64,000 nucleotides of DNA, taken from contig OX457039.1 in assembly GCA_949752735.1 (NCBI GenBank), positions 48,088,055 to 48,152,054 on the forward strand, written 5' to 3'. Below are positions 1-10,674 of the stretch, one piece after another (within the stretch, counting starts at the first letter, position 1; the number at the start of each line of letters is the position of its first letter). A program made the translations under genes and the position numbers. Source of the stretch: Lumbricus terrestris (taxonomy: Eukaryota > Annelida > Clitellata > Crassiclitellata > Lumbricidae). The notes under the pieces are model-generated. The model had not been told where the DNA came from and made no database searches. It saw nothing but the letters and a program-made list of their open reading frames with translations.

Positions 1-764
1 TAGAATTTTATTAGTCGATATAAAATTTATGCAGTCCTTGAAATTGAATTAGGCCTGCAATGAAATCAATAATTATCTTAAATTCTTTCCAAAGTCTTCA
101 GTTTAAAAGAATTTTAGTGCAAAAAAATAAAATTCGCCGGTGCCGCGGCGCCCCCCAAAGACTTCGGCGCCCTAGGGCCTAGGCAACTGCCTACTTTGCC
201 TATGCCTAAGGCCGGGCCTGATCGTATGACATTGTTTTCGACCCTCATCAGTAACTGTTCTCCATAAAGTTTATATTAGCCTACTCTGTTTTAATCATTA
301 AATCACCCTTTCAATGTAAAGGAAGGCAAAAGAACATCCGCATATACATGTAGGCCTACATACATGTACATCTCTCTCTCTTTCTCTCTTTCTCTCTCTG
401 TTTCTGTCACAGTGGAAATGAGAGCAACAGATGCAAAGTTTTCGGCCGACTATACTATAGTCTATATGTAACTAAAGAAGGTTAAAACAGTTCTAGCCGC
501 AACAGAACACAAATGTGCCTCTATATATGATGAATCCCACGTAGCCTACCAAGTATGAGGCACTTATCTTTTCGAAATAATTCATTTCTTTAGTAGCCTG
601 AATGAATGATGTTCATGCAAATGACGCACATTATCATCACACTTGATGTGCTTGCATTCTGCATGATCTATTGTCGACTATTGTTATACAGGGGCGTCGT
701 ACTCAATTCGTGCTCCTCCACTCAGGGTGAACTCCTCATTTCACGAGCACGAAATGATCCTATA
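1..764. other. Intergenic left edge, possible transposon end
   Basis: No gene is visible. Positions 125-222 hold a GC-rich island in AT-rich DNA ending in GGCCGGGCCTG. Its reverse complement begins CAGGCCCGGCC, which resembles the terminus of a hAT-type element whose other end would lie left of the window; this is tentative. A short CT-rich microsatellite lies at 369-400. Short palindromes containing AGGCCTA occur near 350. Confidence 0.3.
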
Positions 765-766
765 TA

Positions 767-2170
767 CAGGGTGGCTCAAAAAAAAACGTACCACCGGGGA
801 AAATGCGATATCTTCGCCGCCGATTGAACTTTTTCTGCGAAAATATCCCAATTTGTAGGAGAATGAATTTCCAACAATCCCTGAAAGATTCATTTGAAAC
901 TTTTCATGTTTGCAAAAGTTACAGCTGTTCAAACTTAAAATTTCGTTTTTTCAAATATCCGCGGAAAATTTACGTCACTTGTAGATTTCCATGTCATATG
1001 ATATCACTTTTCCCTACGACCTCAGCATTCGGTTTTGCAGTTTATTGTAAGGTATAATGAGAGTGTCCACTCTCTGCCTTAACACAAGCTCAAATTCTTT
1101 TTGTGAAGCTCAGTATGGCCTTGTTGGTCGGGTCCTGCGGCAACTGACCCCACATTAGCAGCAAGACTTGCTTCAGCTGGCCAATGTTCTCCAACTTGGG
1201 ATTAAATGTCTTGCAGCGTTCCAGCATAGCTCCCCAGACGTGATAAACAAGAGGGTTAAGGTCTGGCGAGTTTGTAAATCATCTTTGCCAATGCATTTAC
1301 TTCAGTTGATGTCAATAAGGTAGCGCCATCATAATCAACCTTGCCGTGCGAGCAAGCAGGCGCACTGTCCTGCTGCATAATAAAACCAGATGTTAGAGCA
1401 TACCTGGTCTTCAATGAGTCTGGGTAAGCGAGTTCAATGATGAGTTTGACATCTAACCAACTGAATGGGATTAAATGCAGTCTTTTCTTGCAGCCGTAAC
1501 ACACGACAGCATATCCTGATGTCGAAACCACGATGTGCTTTGAAAACTTGACCCTTTCGATTACCAAGCGAATTTCTTGGAAAATCGTGTTTTTTCATCA
1601 GGCCAAGCGACCACTTCCTGTCTCTCTACCGACATATGATCTTCGTTACATAAACATGTTTGCAGATAGCCTTCAATGTGCTCAGGCTCCACTTTTCACT
1701 GGGTATTTTGCTATGATCACGCGATGTCCCAGTCTCTGTTCATGCAAAGTCCGAGTTCCCGTTTTATCCTTCGCAGAAACTTTGCCCATGACGTTCAGTA
1801 ATGGGTTCACGAATTGAGGTCTTAATCTATAAAATATCACCAAATACCAGCAGATTGCTTCATAAACAACTTCTTTACAGCACATAGTGAGGTCGTATGA
1901 CATCATCATCAATTTGTGTGTTGTAATTTGCCAGAAATCTTAATGAAATCACATGTATTGGAGCATGATTTTCCGCGGATAATTGAAAAAACGAAATTTT
2001 AAGTTTGAACAGCTGTAACTTTTGCAAACATGAAAAGTTTTAAATGAAACTTTCATGGATTGTTGGATATTCATTCCCCTTCAAATTGTGAAATTTTCGC
2101 AGAAAAAGCTCAATCGGCTGCGAAGATATCGCATTTTCCCCGGTGGTACGTTTTTTTTTGAGCCACCCTG
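767..2170 (-). mobile_element. Tc1/mariner-like transposon with long TIRs and broken transposase
   Basis: A 1,404-bp element is flanked by TA on both sides (765-766 and 2171-2172). Its ends are inverted repeats of about 200 bp (767-972 against 1968-2170), starting CAGGGTGGCTCAAAAA. The minus strand carries decayed transposase. An open stretch at 1567-1256 contains FIMQQDSAPA, matching the QQDGAPAH block around the second catalytic Asp of IS630-Tc1-mariner transposases. After a frame change, 1256-1085 encodes NSPDLNPLVYHVWGAM, the block around the third catalytic residue. In mariner relatives with SPDLNPLDYHVW the acidic residue follows the L; here it is V. The frame break and this substitution indicate an inactive copy. 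The family call rests on these motifs and the TA duplication. Confidence 0.85.
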
Positions 2171-2310
2171 TAGACAGCACCGCGCGTGCTTTATCTGTTA
2201 CTGACCCATGGTATACATGGAATGGGCTTATATACTGTCTATACGCATGCCTATAAGGTTTGCTAATATGCTTTTTTTTATCGCAGCCTAAAAAACCGCC
2301 CTTTCAGCCA

Positions 2311-2362
2311 AGGTCGGGAGCGCTCCTGAGTAGCAACCTCTAAGAGGCGCTATATAAGTACT
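2311..2362 (+). repeat. SINE 3' end fragment
   Basis: GTCGGGAGCGC followed by CTGAGTAG and AAGAGGCGCTATATAAG is the same 3' module that ends the full SINE at 30105-30310. Only the 3' part is present here. Confidence 0.6.
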
Positions 2363-2727
2363 CGTATCGCCTTTGCTGTCGTCATGAATCGTGACAGTTC
2401 CAAGCAACCTGAAAGACTGATAGATCTACCGCACACAAACATGCATGGCCCAACGCACATTGCAGATCGATTGTTATAGGCCTACAAGGTTTTGAGATAT
2501 ATTGGCCTATAATAAGACTGCCATCCATGGCCTAAAGAACAGGAACAAGGCCTATCAGTCTAGACTCTGACGACTTAAAACTAGGGAAAGCGCCAACCGC
2601 GGCAAATTATGAGCTGATTGCATCAATTAAAGCGGAATTTAGGCTAAAGAGGGAGCTGACCGGTTCACCCTATAGGCCTATATAGGCCACCAGAGAGGCT
2701 GTAGGCCTATAAATGATCAAATCATGA

Positions 2728-2982
2728 GCGGAGACCTAGGGTGCATTTGCCACCACCCACCCCCCAATCGTTGAGCGTCACGACTAAAAAAAGGGCCATT
2801 AACTTTTTGGTGGCGAAAATAGAAAATTTCGTCGAGATTTCGCAGGATGACTAAAAAAAGGTGGTCAGAAATTCTGGCCGGCAAAAGATGGACATTTTTC
2901 TGCGACACTCAGCCATTCGTCAGTCAAAAAATCTCGCGTCTTTTCTTCCCGCCCAAGTCTCCGCCCAGGTCTCCGCCCATGG
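2728..2982 (+). repeat. Dispersed repeat, copy 1 (inverted partner at 13438)
   Basis: About 250 bp match the reverse complement of 13438-13672. Shared blocks include AATCGTTGAGCGTCACGAC, AATTTCGTCGAGATTT, GGCCGGCAAAAGATGG and the terminal GTCTCCGCCCA units. The right end has tandem GGAGACCTGGGC-type units in inverted orientation and the left end shows GCGGAGACCT, so a short TIR is possible. No coding sequence is recognised. Confidence 0.7.
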
Positions 2983-3700
2983 ATCAATGCGATTTACAAT
3001 GCAGCTGTACAAAATACAATTATGAATTGATGCAGTTGCTCATTTGAAGTTCAAACTGATTGTAGTTAGGCTAAGTGTCAGGAATATTACACTTTAAATA
3101 TACATCATAAACTTGGCATATAGGCCTAAAATTACTTAGCCTGAGCCCATAAAAGTAGCCGGGGTTCAGGGTATTTGCTTTTTTGCAACTCCTCTCAGGG
3201 TGCGGGTGTAAGAACAAAACTCTGCTTTGTAGAGATAGGCCTACATGTATAGGTATATACGCTTATAAAGTTATAAGTGTCAATTATATATTCTGGATTT
3301 ATTTTTACGCGCAGAATTAAAAATTTTGCCCCCCCATTGCTGAAACACGGCCTACGCCTATGGTTACATTTGAGAGGTTTGTGAAAAACACAGAAGTCAA
3401 AACCGATTGTGCACAGAACCGGAAAGTCCTCATAACATAGGCGCACAAGCGGCACAACGTCATGCATAGACCTATAGGCTATGTAGGTAGAATTACCAAT
3501 GAGTTGTGGTTGAAATGAATAATAATCAGTTTGCAAGCAACAAGCAATCGCCTAATTATGTAAAGCTAGATATCATGATATCATAAATTACTAGCCTATC
3601 ATTAGTTATATGAGATTTTGTTTAATTGTAAGGCTAATATTAATTCAAACGCTTCTTCAGTGCGCAACTATGCATGCAGTGGGCCCACAATAGCCTAATT

Positions 3701-4545
3701 ATAGTTGGTATCCATCGAAAATGTCGCGAAGAAAATGTCGCGGTCAAAATGTCGCGGACAAAATGTCGCGGATAAAAATGTCGTTGATATATAATGTCGC
3801 CTTACAAAATGTCGCGCAAATGTCGCGACATTTTCCCCGCGACATTTTGACCGTATGACCGTATAACACTAACAAGCTTCTATTTCTCGCTCGTTATTTT
3901 CGTCAATCCAGCTTCTATTTCAGACATAGAAATACCTTCATCCAGCTCTTATTTCTCACGCTTTATTTTCGTCATTCGAGTTTCAATTTCACCTGTAAAA
4001 AAACCATCATCCAGATTCCATTTCTCTTGCGTTCTTTCATCAATCCAACCTCCATTCAACCTGCAAAAAAACTTTCATCCAGCTTCCATTTCTCAATGCG
4101 TCACAATCGGATTGACGAAAATAAAACATGAGAAATAAAAGCTGGATGAAGGTATTTATAGGTCTGAAATAGAAGCTGGATTGACGAAAATAAAGCATGA
4201 GAAATGGAAGCTGGATGAGAGTATTTTTATATATGAAATAGAAGCTGGATTGACGAGAAAAACGAGCGAGAAATAGAAGCATGATGAACCGAACATGTGC
4301 ACCCTCGTACGATAAAATACGGAAATTGAACAAATTCGCAAACAAACGCGGTAACGGTCGTGCGCGGCAACGGTCGTGCGCGGTAACGGTCGTGCGCTGT
4401 ATTGAAGGTGCGCGGTATACTATTGTGCGCGCGACATTATAATTCGCGACATTATGCATCAGCTACATTTTTATCCGCGACATTTTGTCCGCGACATTTT
4501 GACCGCGACATTCTCTTCGCGACATTTTCGATGGGAACCATTATA
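3701..4545. mobile_element. Foldback element with TGTCGCG-array termini
   Basis: Both ends are arrays of an imperfect unit around AAAATGTCGCG. It is read forward at 3712-3835 and as the complement CGCGACATTTT at 4440-4530. The outermost parts, CCATCGAAAATGTCGCGAAG and its complement, are inverted repeats. A second, inner inverted repeat joins 3890-4020 and 4180-4290 (AATCCAGCTTCTATTTC and its complement). A tandem of CGGTCGTGCGCGG occurs at 4351-4400. No transposase is seen. The open frames inside are products of the inverted repeats. The target duplication is unclear, possibly a short TATA-like sequence. Confidence 0.7.
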
Positions 4546-5319
4546 GTTCCATCAAGTATTAAGAATATATTATATATATTATATATAAATTTATATATAT
4601 ATATATTCTAAGCCAAGTCACGACATCTAAGTAACGACCGGAACTCATTATGGTCCCGCCAACGCATCTGTTCTAAGCAGGCCTATAGGCTACTCTGGTC
4701 ACGAGGATCCTACCCAGATAACCACCACTTGACGGATTGACGTCGGTCCTATGAGCTACTCGATGGATTCTCGTCTGTGCTCCATTTCTCGTCTCTATTC
4801 GGTCAGTTGCCGCTGGCTTAGGCGTTAGAGGCACCTGTTTGGGATAACGGAGATCACGTGGGCCGTGCGGTGGCCAATGATCTGCGGGTGACGATCGGTC
4901 TTTGTAAATTGATACTGCAGCGGATTCGGTCCTTTTGAAAACTGATGCTGCATCGGGAGGGTCTTTTCTGCATGGTGAGGAATATACCGTACAGAGTTCC
5001 TATTAAATATTTATAGCTCTGTTAGCAGCGTTGCATATATCTAATTAATCATTCTGTATAATATTCTCAGACAATTATCAATCACATTGGGCAGACATCG
5101 TTAAAAAATAAGAAGTTTGCCACTTGGCCATCTTGCACGTGCTTAACTATTGTTTATGACCTAGCTACGTCGACTTGACCCACGCTGATTGATTGTAATT
5201 TGTAAATGGGTACAATACCCACATATAGAACTAGCTAGGAAGATTATACTGAAAGGTTTCTTATATAATTTTAATCTGTATAGCCCATAGAAATATTTTA
5301 TTTTTAGGTAATTGTGTAG
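4546..5319. other. Region upstream of the DUF4806 gene
   Basis: An AT microsatellite lies at 4562-4608. At 4711-4750 the sequence ACCCAGATAACCACC followed by ATTGACGTCGG matches, in reverse complement, the right end of the foldback region near 12085-12125, so it is probably a transposon end fragment. An ATG at 4973 is immediately followed by GTGAGG, a good splice donor. It could be a minimal first coding exon of the downstream gene, spliced in phase to 5320, but this is conjecture. Otherwise nothing is recognised. Confidence 0.35.
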
Positions 5320-5538
5320 CACGTTTATGCGGTCCTATCATTTCCACCAAGTGATGTCGGTGGTTCTGAGTATGTTGAAGCTGTGCCATGCAATTGGCTG
5401 ACACCAAATAAATCTCACTGCTATTGGCCTCCGTATAAAAACCCACAGAAGGTGACCAAGTGTTTGAAGGATTGTGCAGAATTAACGAACCTCAGGACGA
5501 CTGGACCATTTCGGAAGCCAGATGTTTGAAATTATGTG
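5320..5538 (+). CDS. DUF4806-family protein, N-terminal exon (frame break inside)
   Basis: First recognised coding exon of an uncharacterised DUF4806-family gene; the function of the family is unknown. After an acceptor (TGTAG at 5315-5319) the frame reads HVYAVLSFPPSDVGG, then EAVPCNWL and CYWPPYKN. This resembles the N-terminal module that precedes DUF4806 in many invertebrate proteins, with a Val-Pro-x-x-Trp-Leu segment and a C-Y-W-P motif. The continuation, PQDDWTISEARCLKLC, is in another frame, so a one-base shift falls within about 5461-5495. The exon ends at 5538 before GTAATT in phase 1, and joining to 6084 gives a sensible CADYKTARQK. A 44-nt intron (5452-5495) would also restore frame but would remove the usual spacing between the two Trp motifs. 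The start codon lies upstream and is not identified. Confidence 0.65.
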
Positions 5539-6083
5539 GTAATTAATTTTGTCTAAAATCTGAACATTTTTATGCGAAACAATTTTTTAATTATGCCAGT
5601 GCCATTGCCTTTCAAATTTTGCCTAATTTTTGTTTCTTGATAATCTGTTTATGAATGCCTAGTTTGAACTAATCATAGACTTTGTGCAAACTTTCTTTTT
5701 TATTTTTCCAAGAAAATTCACTTTTTTCGCTTAATTTCTTCTGGTTTCTGTCGTTTTTTATATTTTTATGTGACCAAAATTATTTATTGGTTTACTGTCA
5801 GTAATTATTTTTCATACTTTTATTTATGTCTGATTCCTTGAACTGTCTTCGTACTTTGAACAAAAAAGTTGTGTTATTTGCATCCTAATTAACATTAACT
5901 TGCACAAAAAACTTTTTAATTTTAAACTGTAGTGCAAGATGTAGCAAAGTCGTATTATTTATCCTTCTTCGTTTATTTTAAAACTTATTTTTCAATAAAA
6001 CGACATTTTATTTTGTTCTTCAATTCGTTTTCCTCCTTTTAAGCATTTATGGAATTAATTATGACATTCTGAATCTTTGACAG

Positions 6084-6478
6084 CTGATTATAAGACTGCA
6101 CGTCAGAAGTCGGAAGATGCTCAGTTCACTTCTGACCTTGAGAGCCAGGACACGGATGCTGAGCGGCATCAGTCACGAGAACGTCGGAAGCGCCACTTTG
6201 ACTCCGATGGCTCATGTGATGGAAATCACCTCCTCCACATGCTATACTATTACCGGTACCAGCCAAACAAAGTTCACTTACCCCTCTGGCACCCAAAAAT
6301 CATCAGCAGTCACCTATTCCTCTGAATATTGCATCAACTACTGCTCTGCCTTTCCCACCCCCTCCTAAACAGTCAACTCCTGGCACATCTCTTTTGGACT
6401 CTTTGCAACCATATGTGTCACCTATTCACAGCTCCATGCCTACACCTAGCGACAATCGCCCAGTGACTGAGGAAACTG
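6084..6478 (+). CDS. DUF4806-family protein, linker exon (second frame break)
   Basis: The exon follows a clean acceptor (TTTGACAG) and encodes DYKTARQKSEDAQFTSDLES, then a charged SRERRKRHFDSDGS segment. This is a hydrophilic linker, probably nuclear-localising given the RERRKRH cluster (inference). From about 6220 the coding character moves to another frame: a Pro/Ser-rich stretch with KQSSLTPLAPK and LPFPPPPKQSTPG that runs to EETG and a GTAACT donor at 6479. The shift is again one base, in the same direction as in the preceding exon. Phase 1 at the end joins correctly to 6894 (G then RKLITLV). A 47-nt GT-AG segment (6216-6262) could remove the break but is unusually short. Confidence 0.6.
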
Positions 6479-6893
6479 GTAACTATGAGCAATAAGTTTT
6501 TAAATATTGTTCATAAAAAGCTCATAATACAATTTTTGCATGCATAGCCATGCTGCAGGTGATGAAATGCTCGAGGACTGCCACTACAGACACTTAACTT
6601 AGGAAAGTATTGGTAACAATAGTTTAGCTTAATCAACAGTAGGCCTAGTGCTTCCAACATGCAGGTCTTCTAAAGTATACTGACTCGATGAAGTCAGTTT
6701 GCATTGAATTTTGTTAATGGTAGTTTTGTTGCTCTGCTCAGTGCAATGAATGGTGAATGATGACAGACTCCAATAGCGGAAATGAATTGATCAGGTTTGT
6801 CATTACAATGTGTGTGAGTTGATGATTCATATCTTGGTAAGAATTTGTTGTTTGAATCACTACACAGTGTGTTTCTGGATATTTCTTGTATAG

Positions 6894-7123
6894 GTCGAAA
6901 GCTGATAACTCTGGTCACTGAAGTGAAGCACGAAATGAAAGCGCTTCAACAGCAGACTCAACACATCATCGATGAGCTGCTGAAGGGGCGATCAGTTGGT
7001 GCTAGACAGGCTCTTTCTACACCTAAGCTGCCTGAAGGTGTATCGTTGCCACTCCAGACTTTCGACCAGCTGTTAGCGCTTGAAAGACGACTTTTGCGTT
7101 CGTCAGAGGACAGACTGCAGCTG
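6894..7123 (+). CDS. DUF4806-family protein, coiled-coil and domain-start exon
   Basis: The exon is bounded by acceptor TTGTATAG and donor GTGGGT and is open throughout. It encodes RKLITLVTEVKHEMKALQQQ followed by THIIDELL, a heptad-like helical segment likely to be a coiled coil. A short basic linker follows, then LPEGVSLPLQTFDQLLALER, the usual opening of DUF4806 (Leu-Pro-Leu, then a helix with E/R pairs). The last codons, DRLQL, continue in phase 0 into V-NYLGLIGG of the next exon. Protein interaction or oligomerisation through the helix is an inference. Confidence 0.8.
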
Positions 7124-7537
7124 GTGGGTATTATTCTGATGTATGTTCACCCCTAATTAGCATATTAGCAAGTCTTAGCTGAGCAATGGTTTGAATTATT
7201 GTTACATATCTGTCTGTTGTTTTTCCTACTGTGACAATAATTGAGATCAGCCTTTGAATGGGAAATTCTTTAAATAATGTCTCTAAGTGGTGCAATATAT
7301 TTGTCAGTATGTAATTGTATATGGCCATTTACATAACAAGAATCTCACAAAGGCGCTTATTGTAGCTACAAAACAGATCTAATGATGTGCGATTTACTGT
7401 CAATATATGCTGCTTGTGCCAGAACATTCTATTTAAGGTGACGATGTCACTTTATTTATATTTTTGGTACAATGGGTAGAGCATAGCTAGGAGAAAAATA
7501 AAAACTGTGTTAGCATGATAGACCGTTATGTTTGCAG

Positions 7538-7697
7538 GTAAATTATCTTGGGCTCATTGGCGGGCTCACCATAAAGGCTACCACAGTTAACGTGTTGAGG
7601 TCGGTGATGATGAATGCCTTGGCCAGGCAATTCAGCTTCTGTGGGCAGCGTGGCAAACACGGTTTCAAATCACTGCAGCTGAAAGAAGTTCTTCATG
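7538..7697 (+). CDS. DUF4806 domain core exon
   Basis: The exon runs from acceptor TTTGCAG to donor GTTAGT and is open throughout. It encodes the diagnostic centre of DUF4806: VNYLGLIGG, a hydrophobic helix (VNVLRSVMMNALARQFS), then GQRGKHGFKSLQLKEVLH. The L-x-x-I-G-G motif and the G-x-x-G-K-x-G-F-x-x-L-x-L pattern are the basis of the family call. Phase 1 at the end joins to GAT-GCG (D-A-V-R) in the next exon. Confidence 0.85.
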
Positions 7698-8351
7698 GTT
7701 AGTCATTCAATATCGCATTTATGCAAGTTATGCTTTCAAACCATGTTTAATGAGGACTTCCGATATTTTAGCGTAGTGGCATTGTTACAAGAAAACATTT
7801 TTTGAGGTTTGCTATGTGCAGATATGATTTGTGCAGATATGTTTATTCAAAAATTTTCAGATGCATTATTGCACATTACCACATTCTCAGCTGTAATGTC
7901 ACATTCATGTTTGGTGGATTACTGCCATTGTTTAATTTCTCTTGAAAAAATCATTTTAATTTGTATCGTAAAGATTATCAGCCTTGTTTACCAAATGCTT
8001 GGCATCAGGAACATGATGATTATGATGATGATATATATATAATTCATTCATTCCGAAAAATTTACATAGCACGTGGGTGATATAAAGGTTAGTTTCTTGC
8101 CTAATCATTAACTATGCCTTCCATTCTTACCTGAGGATACTCCCTTCTTTGAACAGATCTAGCTAGAACCTGTGTTATGCCGTATTGCAACAATTTTGAA
8201 TTTAGTTTTAATAGGCTTTTTTATATGTCAATGTCTTGATGAATTCAATGTATTATGTATGTTTATTATTATGTCTGCATTCCAAAATGCAGATAGCAAT
8301 TAGTCAAATAAGGAATATTCTTATAGTTCTAGTTTTTATGTTTGTGTGTAG

Positions 8352-8533
8352 ATGCGGTCAGGGCAAACCGACTGACTCGAAGTGCAACAAATGCGGATAT
8401 CGATAACGTCATCATGGAATGGTTGCGCACAGCATGTGACCGTGATGGTGGCCGCCATAGCCGAGGTTCAACAAAGGAACGAGACTCCTTGAATTGCAGC
8501 GACACGGAAGATGTCAATAACTCTCACATCTGA
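8352..8533 (+). CDS. DUF4806-family protein, C-terminal exon
   Basis: Acceptor TGTGTAG is followed by DAVRANRLTRSATNADIDNV, then IMEWLRTACDRDGGRHS, the closing helices of the DUF4806 domain with a conserved W-L pair. A Ser/Arg-rich tail then reaches TGA at 8531-8533. The five supported exons total 1,186 nt, about 395 codons, and are two bases short of a clean frame because of the two breaks upstream. No AATAAA follows closely. A weak donor (GTGGCC at 8448) could instead splice into the exon at 8894. Confidence 0.75.
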
Positions 8534-8893
8534 AGTTCCCATGTAAATATTAATAGCACAACGATCTTAATGTTATCAGTTCAGCTTTATTCATACAACC
8601 CATTGCATTCTTGGTCTAGGACAGTTGTGCACTTTTGCTCTACTAAAAATAACGGCAAATAATTATGAACTTGCTGGCTAAAATTTGCTTTTGAATCCTT
8701 GTGCTCTCAGCACATGTACCTAAGATTGAAAATTCAAATCACTTCATGAGCTGCACTTGAGTACCTGCGCAATTGCTGTATAAAGACTCATTCCTGCGTG
8801 GCTGCGATTCAGCCCTAATCATCTGAAGTTTTTATACCCTTGAATTTGATGCCTCTAACATGATGTTTTCTTTGTGTTCTTTTTACTGTATAG

Positions 8894-9032
8894 GGAAGTT
8901 CTACTACCGTACTCGACCCGCACCGCCACGGACTACTTTCATGGACAACCTTGTGACTCAACGCATAAATAAGAAGGTGCAAACAAGCCTGCAAAACATG
9001 GAACAGTGCATTCGTGGTGTGTCAAGAGAATG
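8894..9032 (+). CDS. Candidate alternative 3' exon of the DUF4806 gene
   Basis: After acceptor ACTGTATAG the frame reads GKFYYRTRPAPPRTTFMDNL, then a polar helix-like segment to VSREW. It ends before GTACGA in phase 2, or reads through to a TAA at 9043. Entry phase 1 fits a donor at 8448 inside the preceding exon, giving DRDG-KFYY. I recognise no domain here. Support is the open frame and phase fit only; without splicing evidence it could be chance. Confidence 0.35.
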
Positions 9033-9602
9033 GTACGAAGAATAAAAAAAAGGCATTTCAGTTTCCTACTTAACAATAACCATGGACACTTAATTTTTAT
9101 GAGGCCTGCCTTTCCCTCAGCAGTATGGTCAAAAAGCTCTGGCTCGAAACATTGTTTTAAAAAGAACATTGCTGTCACTTTGTCCTAGGTAGTGTTGCTG
9201 GAACGCTTTTGAAGATTGCTTAGTGCAGAGTTTTTTAAACTGTGGGTCGAGACCCAAAACTGGGTCGCAAAGCTCTGTCAAGTGTGTTGCCCTAGTTTTC
9301 GGGATATGTTTAGTTTTCATCATTTATTCGTAAAATCTAAAAATTCATGTTATAAACATTTGAATGTGATTGACCTATGACTGGCTGTCGTAGTTTCATT
9401 TTAATGTCTCAAATATGCAAATTTTTAAACAGCGGCTGTAAATCAGCATATTTCCATGTCAATTTAGCAAATTTTAAGCACAAGTTCAATTTTATTAATT
9501 GGTTCTCGAGACGTCTACGACATTTACAAGTGGGTAGCGACCAGAGAAGTTTGGGAAACACTGGCTTTGAGGTGATGTTCAAATGCTGTGATTATATATC
9601 TA

Positions 9603-10185
9603 CAGGGTGGGCCAAAAAAAGACCCCCCCTACGTTTTTTGCCAATATCTTGACCAAAAGTAAGAATTTCAAAATGAAATTATACAGGCTTATATACAATT
9701 CATATTTACACATCATGGCCAGATTTCATCGAAATATTTCAACCAGAACAAAAGTTATGCCACTGCTACGGAGGCCACCCACCGTTTTTAAAAACTTTTT
9801 GAATCATCAAAAAACGTAGGGTGGCCTCACTAAAAGTGATATAACTTTTGTTCTGTTTGAAATATTTTTATGAAATCTGGCCATCATATGTATATATGAA
9901 TTGTCTATAAACCCCTAAAATTTCATTTCTAAATTCTTGCTTTTGGCCAAGATATTGGCAAAAAGCTACTTTTTGTTGCGTTACGTTTTTGAATCGTCAA
10001 AAAACGGTGGGTGGCCTCCATAATGGTGGCATCACTTTTTCTCTGTTGGAAATATTTTGATGAAATTTGGCCATCATGTGTAAATATGAATTGTCTATAA
10101 GACTAAAATTTCATTTCAAAATTCTTACTTTTGGTCAAGATATTGGCAAAAAAACCTAGGGGGGTCTTTCTTATGGCCCACCCTG
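9603..10185. mobile_element. TA-flanked MITE in the last DUF4806 intron
   Basis: A 583-bp element with inverted ends (CAGGGTGGGCCA and its complement) is flanked by TA at 9601-9602 and 10186-10187, as expected for Tc1/mariner-type insertion. The interior is multiply palindromic: the segments around AAAAACGTAGGGTGGCC and CCAATATCTTGACC recur in both orientations. There is no transposase. The terminal CAGGGTGG resembles that of the element at 767-2170, suggesting related transposase usage. Confidence 0.8.
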
Positions 10186-10264
10186 TACATACATTGTGTA
10201 ATGTTGGTGTAATATACAGTAATCTATAATCTGTTCCTTAACTATATATATATAAATATATGTT

Positions 10265-10304
<40 letters not shown>

Positions 10305-10525
10305 TTCATACATTGATTGTATAAAGTTAAACAACACCATATAAAAGATTACTGTATGCTAACTGCAGCATTATCATCTTGTATAGAAAGATTATGTGCC
10401 ATATCTCTATTTAAGATTTATGTTCTTGATTTTTTTAAATATTTGGTTTAAACTATTGATGTAATATTGGCTTGCTTCCTCAATCTGTACGTTTGGTGAT
10501 TAATGATTATTTCGGTTACACAGAG
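10186..10525. repeat. AT microsatellite in intron
   Basis: TA-rich runs at 10242-10262 and an uninterrupted (TA)n at 10268-10299. The rest is ordinary AT-rich sequence ending in an acceptor-like tract before 10526. Confidence 0.7.
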
Positions 10526-10674
10526 GACTCTGAAGAGGTATAACAAGTCACGACCCAACTAAGTAGGATCCTTCTATTTAGCGGGGTTGTAAGATTTCTT
10601 TGGAGTCTCTTGCCATTTGAATATGTGCTACTGCATGAGTGCTACTGCATGTCTTTAGTTGCTATAAAAATAAA
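10526..10674 (+). other. Candidate terminal exon and polyadenylation signal
   Basis: A pyrimidine-containing tract ending CACAGAG precedes 10526. Joined in phase 2 to 9032, this gives W-TLKRYNKSRPN and a TAA at 10560-10562. AATAAA lies at 10669-10674, about 107 nt after the stop, and suits a short 3' UTR. The phase fit and the poly(A) signal are suggestive, but the exon is only 37 coding bases, so the call is weak. Confidence 0.3.

Noticed and set aside
5452..5495. 44-nt intron restoring the DUF4806 frame
   Set aside because: GT-AG ends exist, but it is very short and would delete the conserved spacing between CYWPPY and the following Trp; an indel is more likely.
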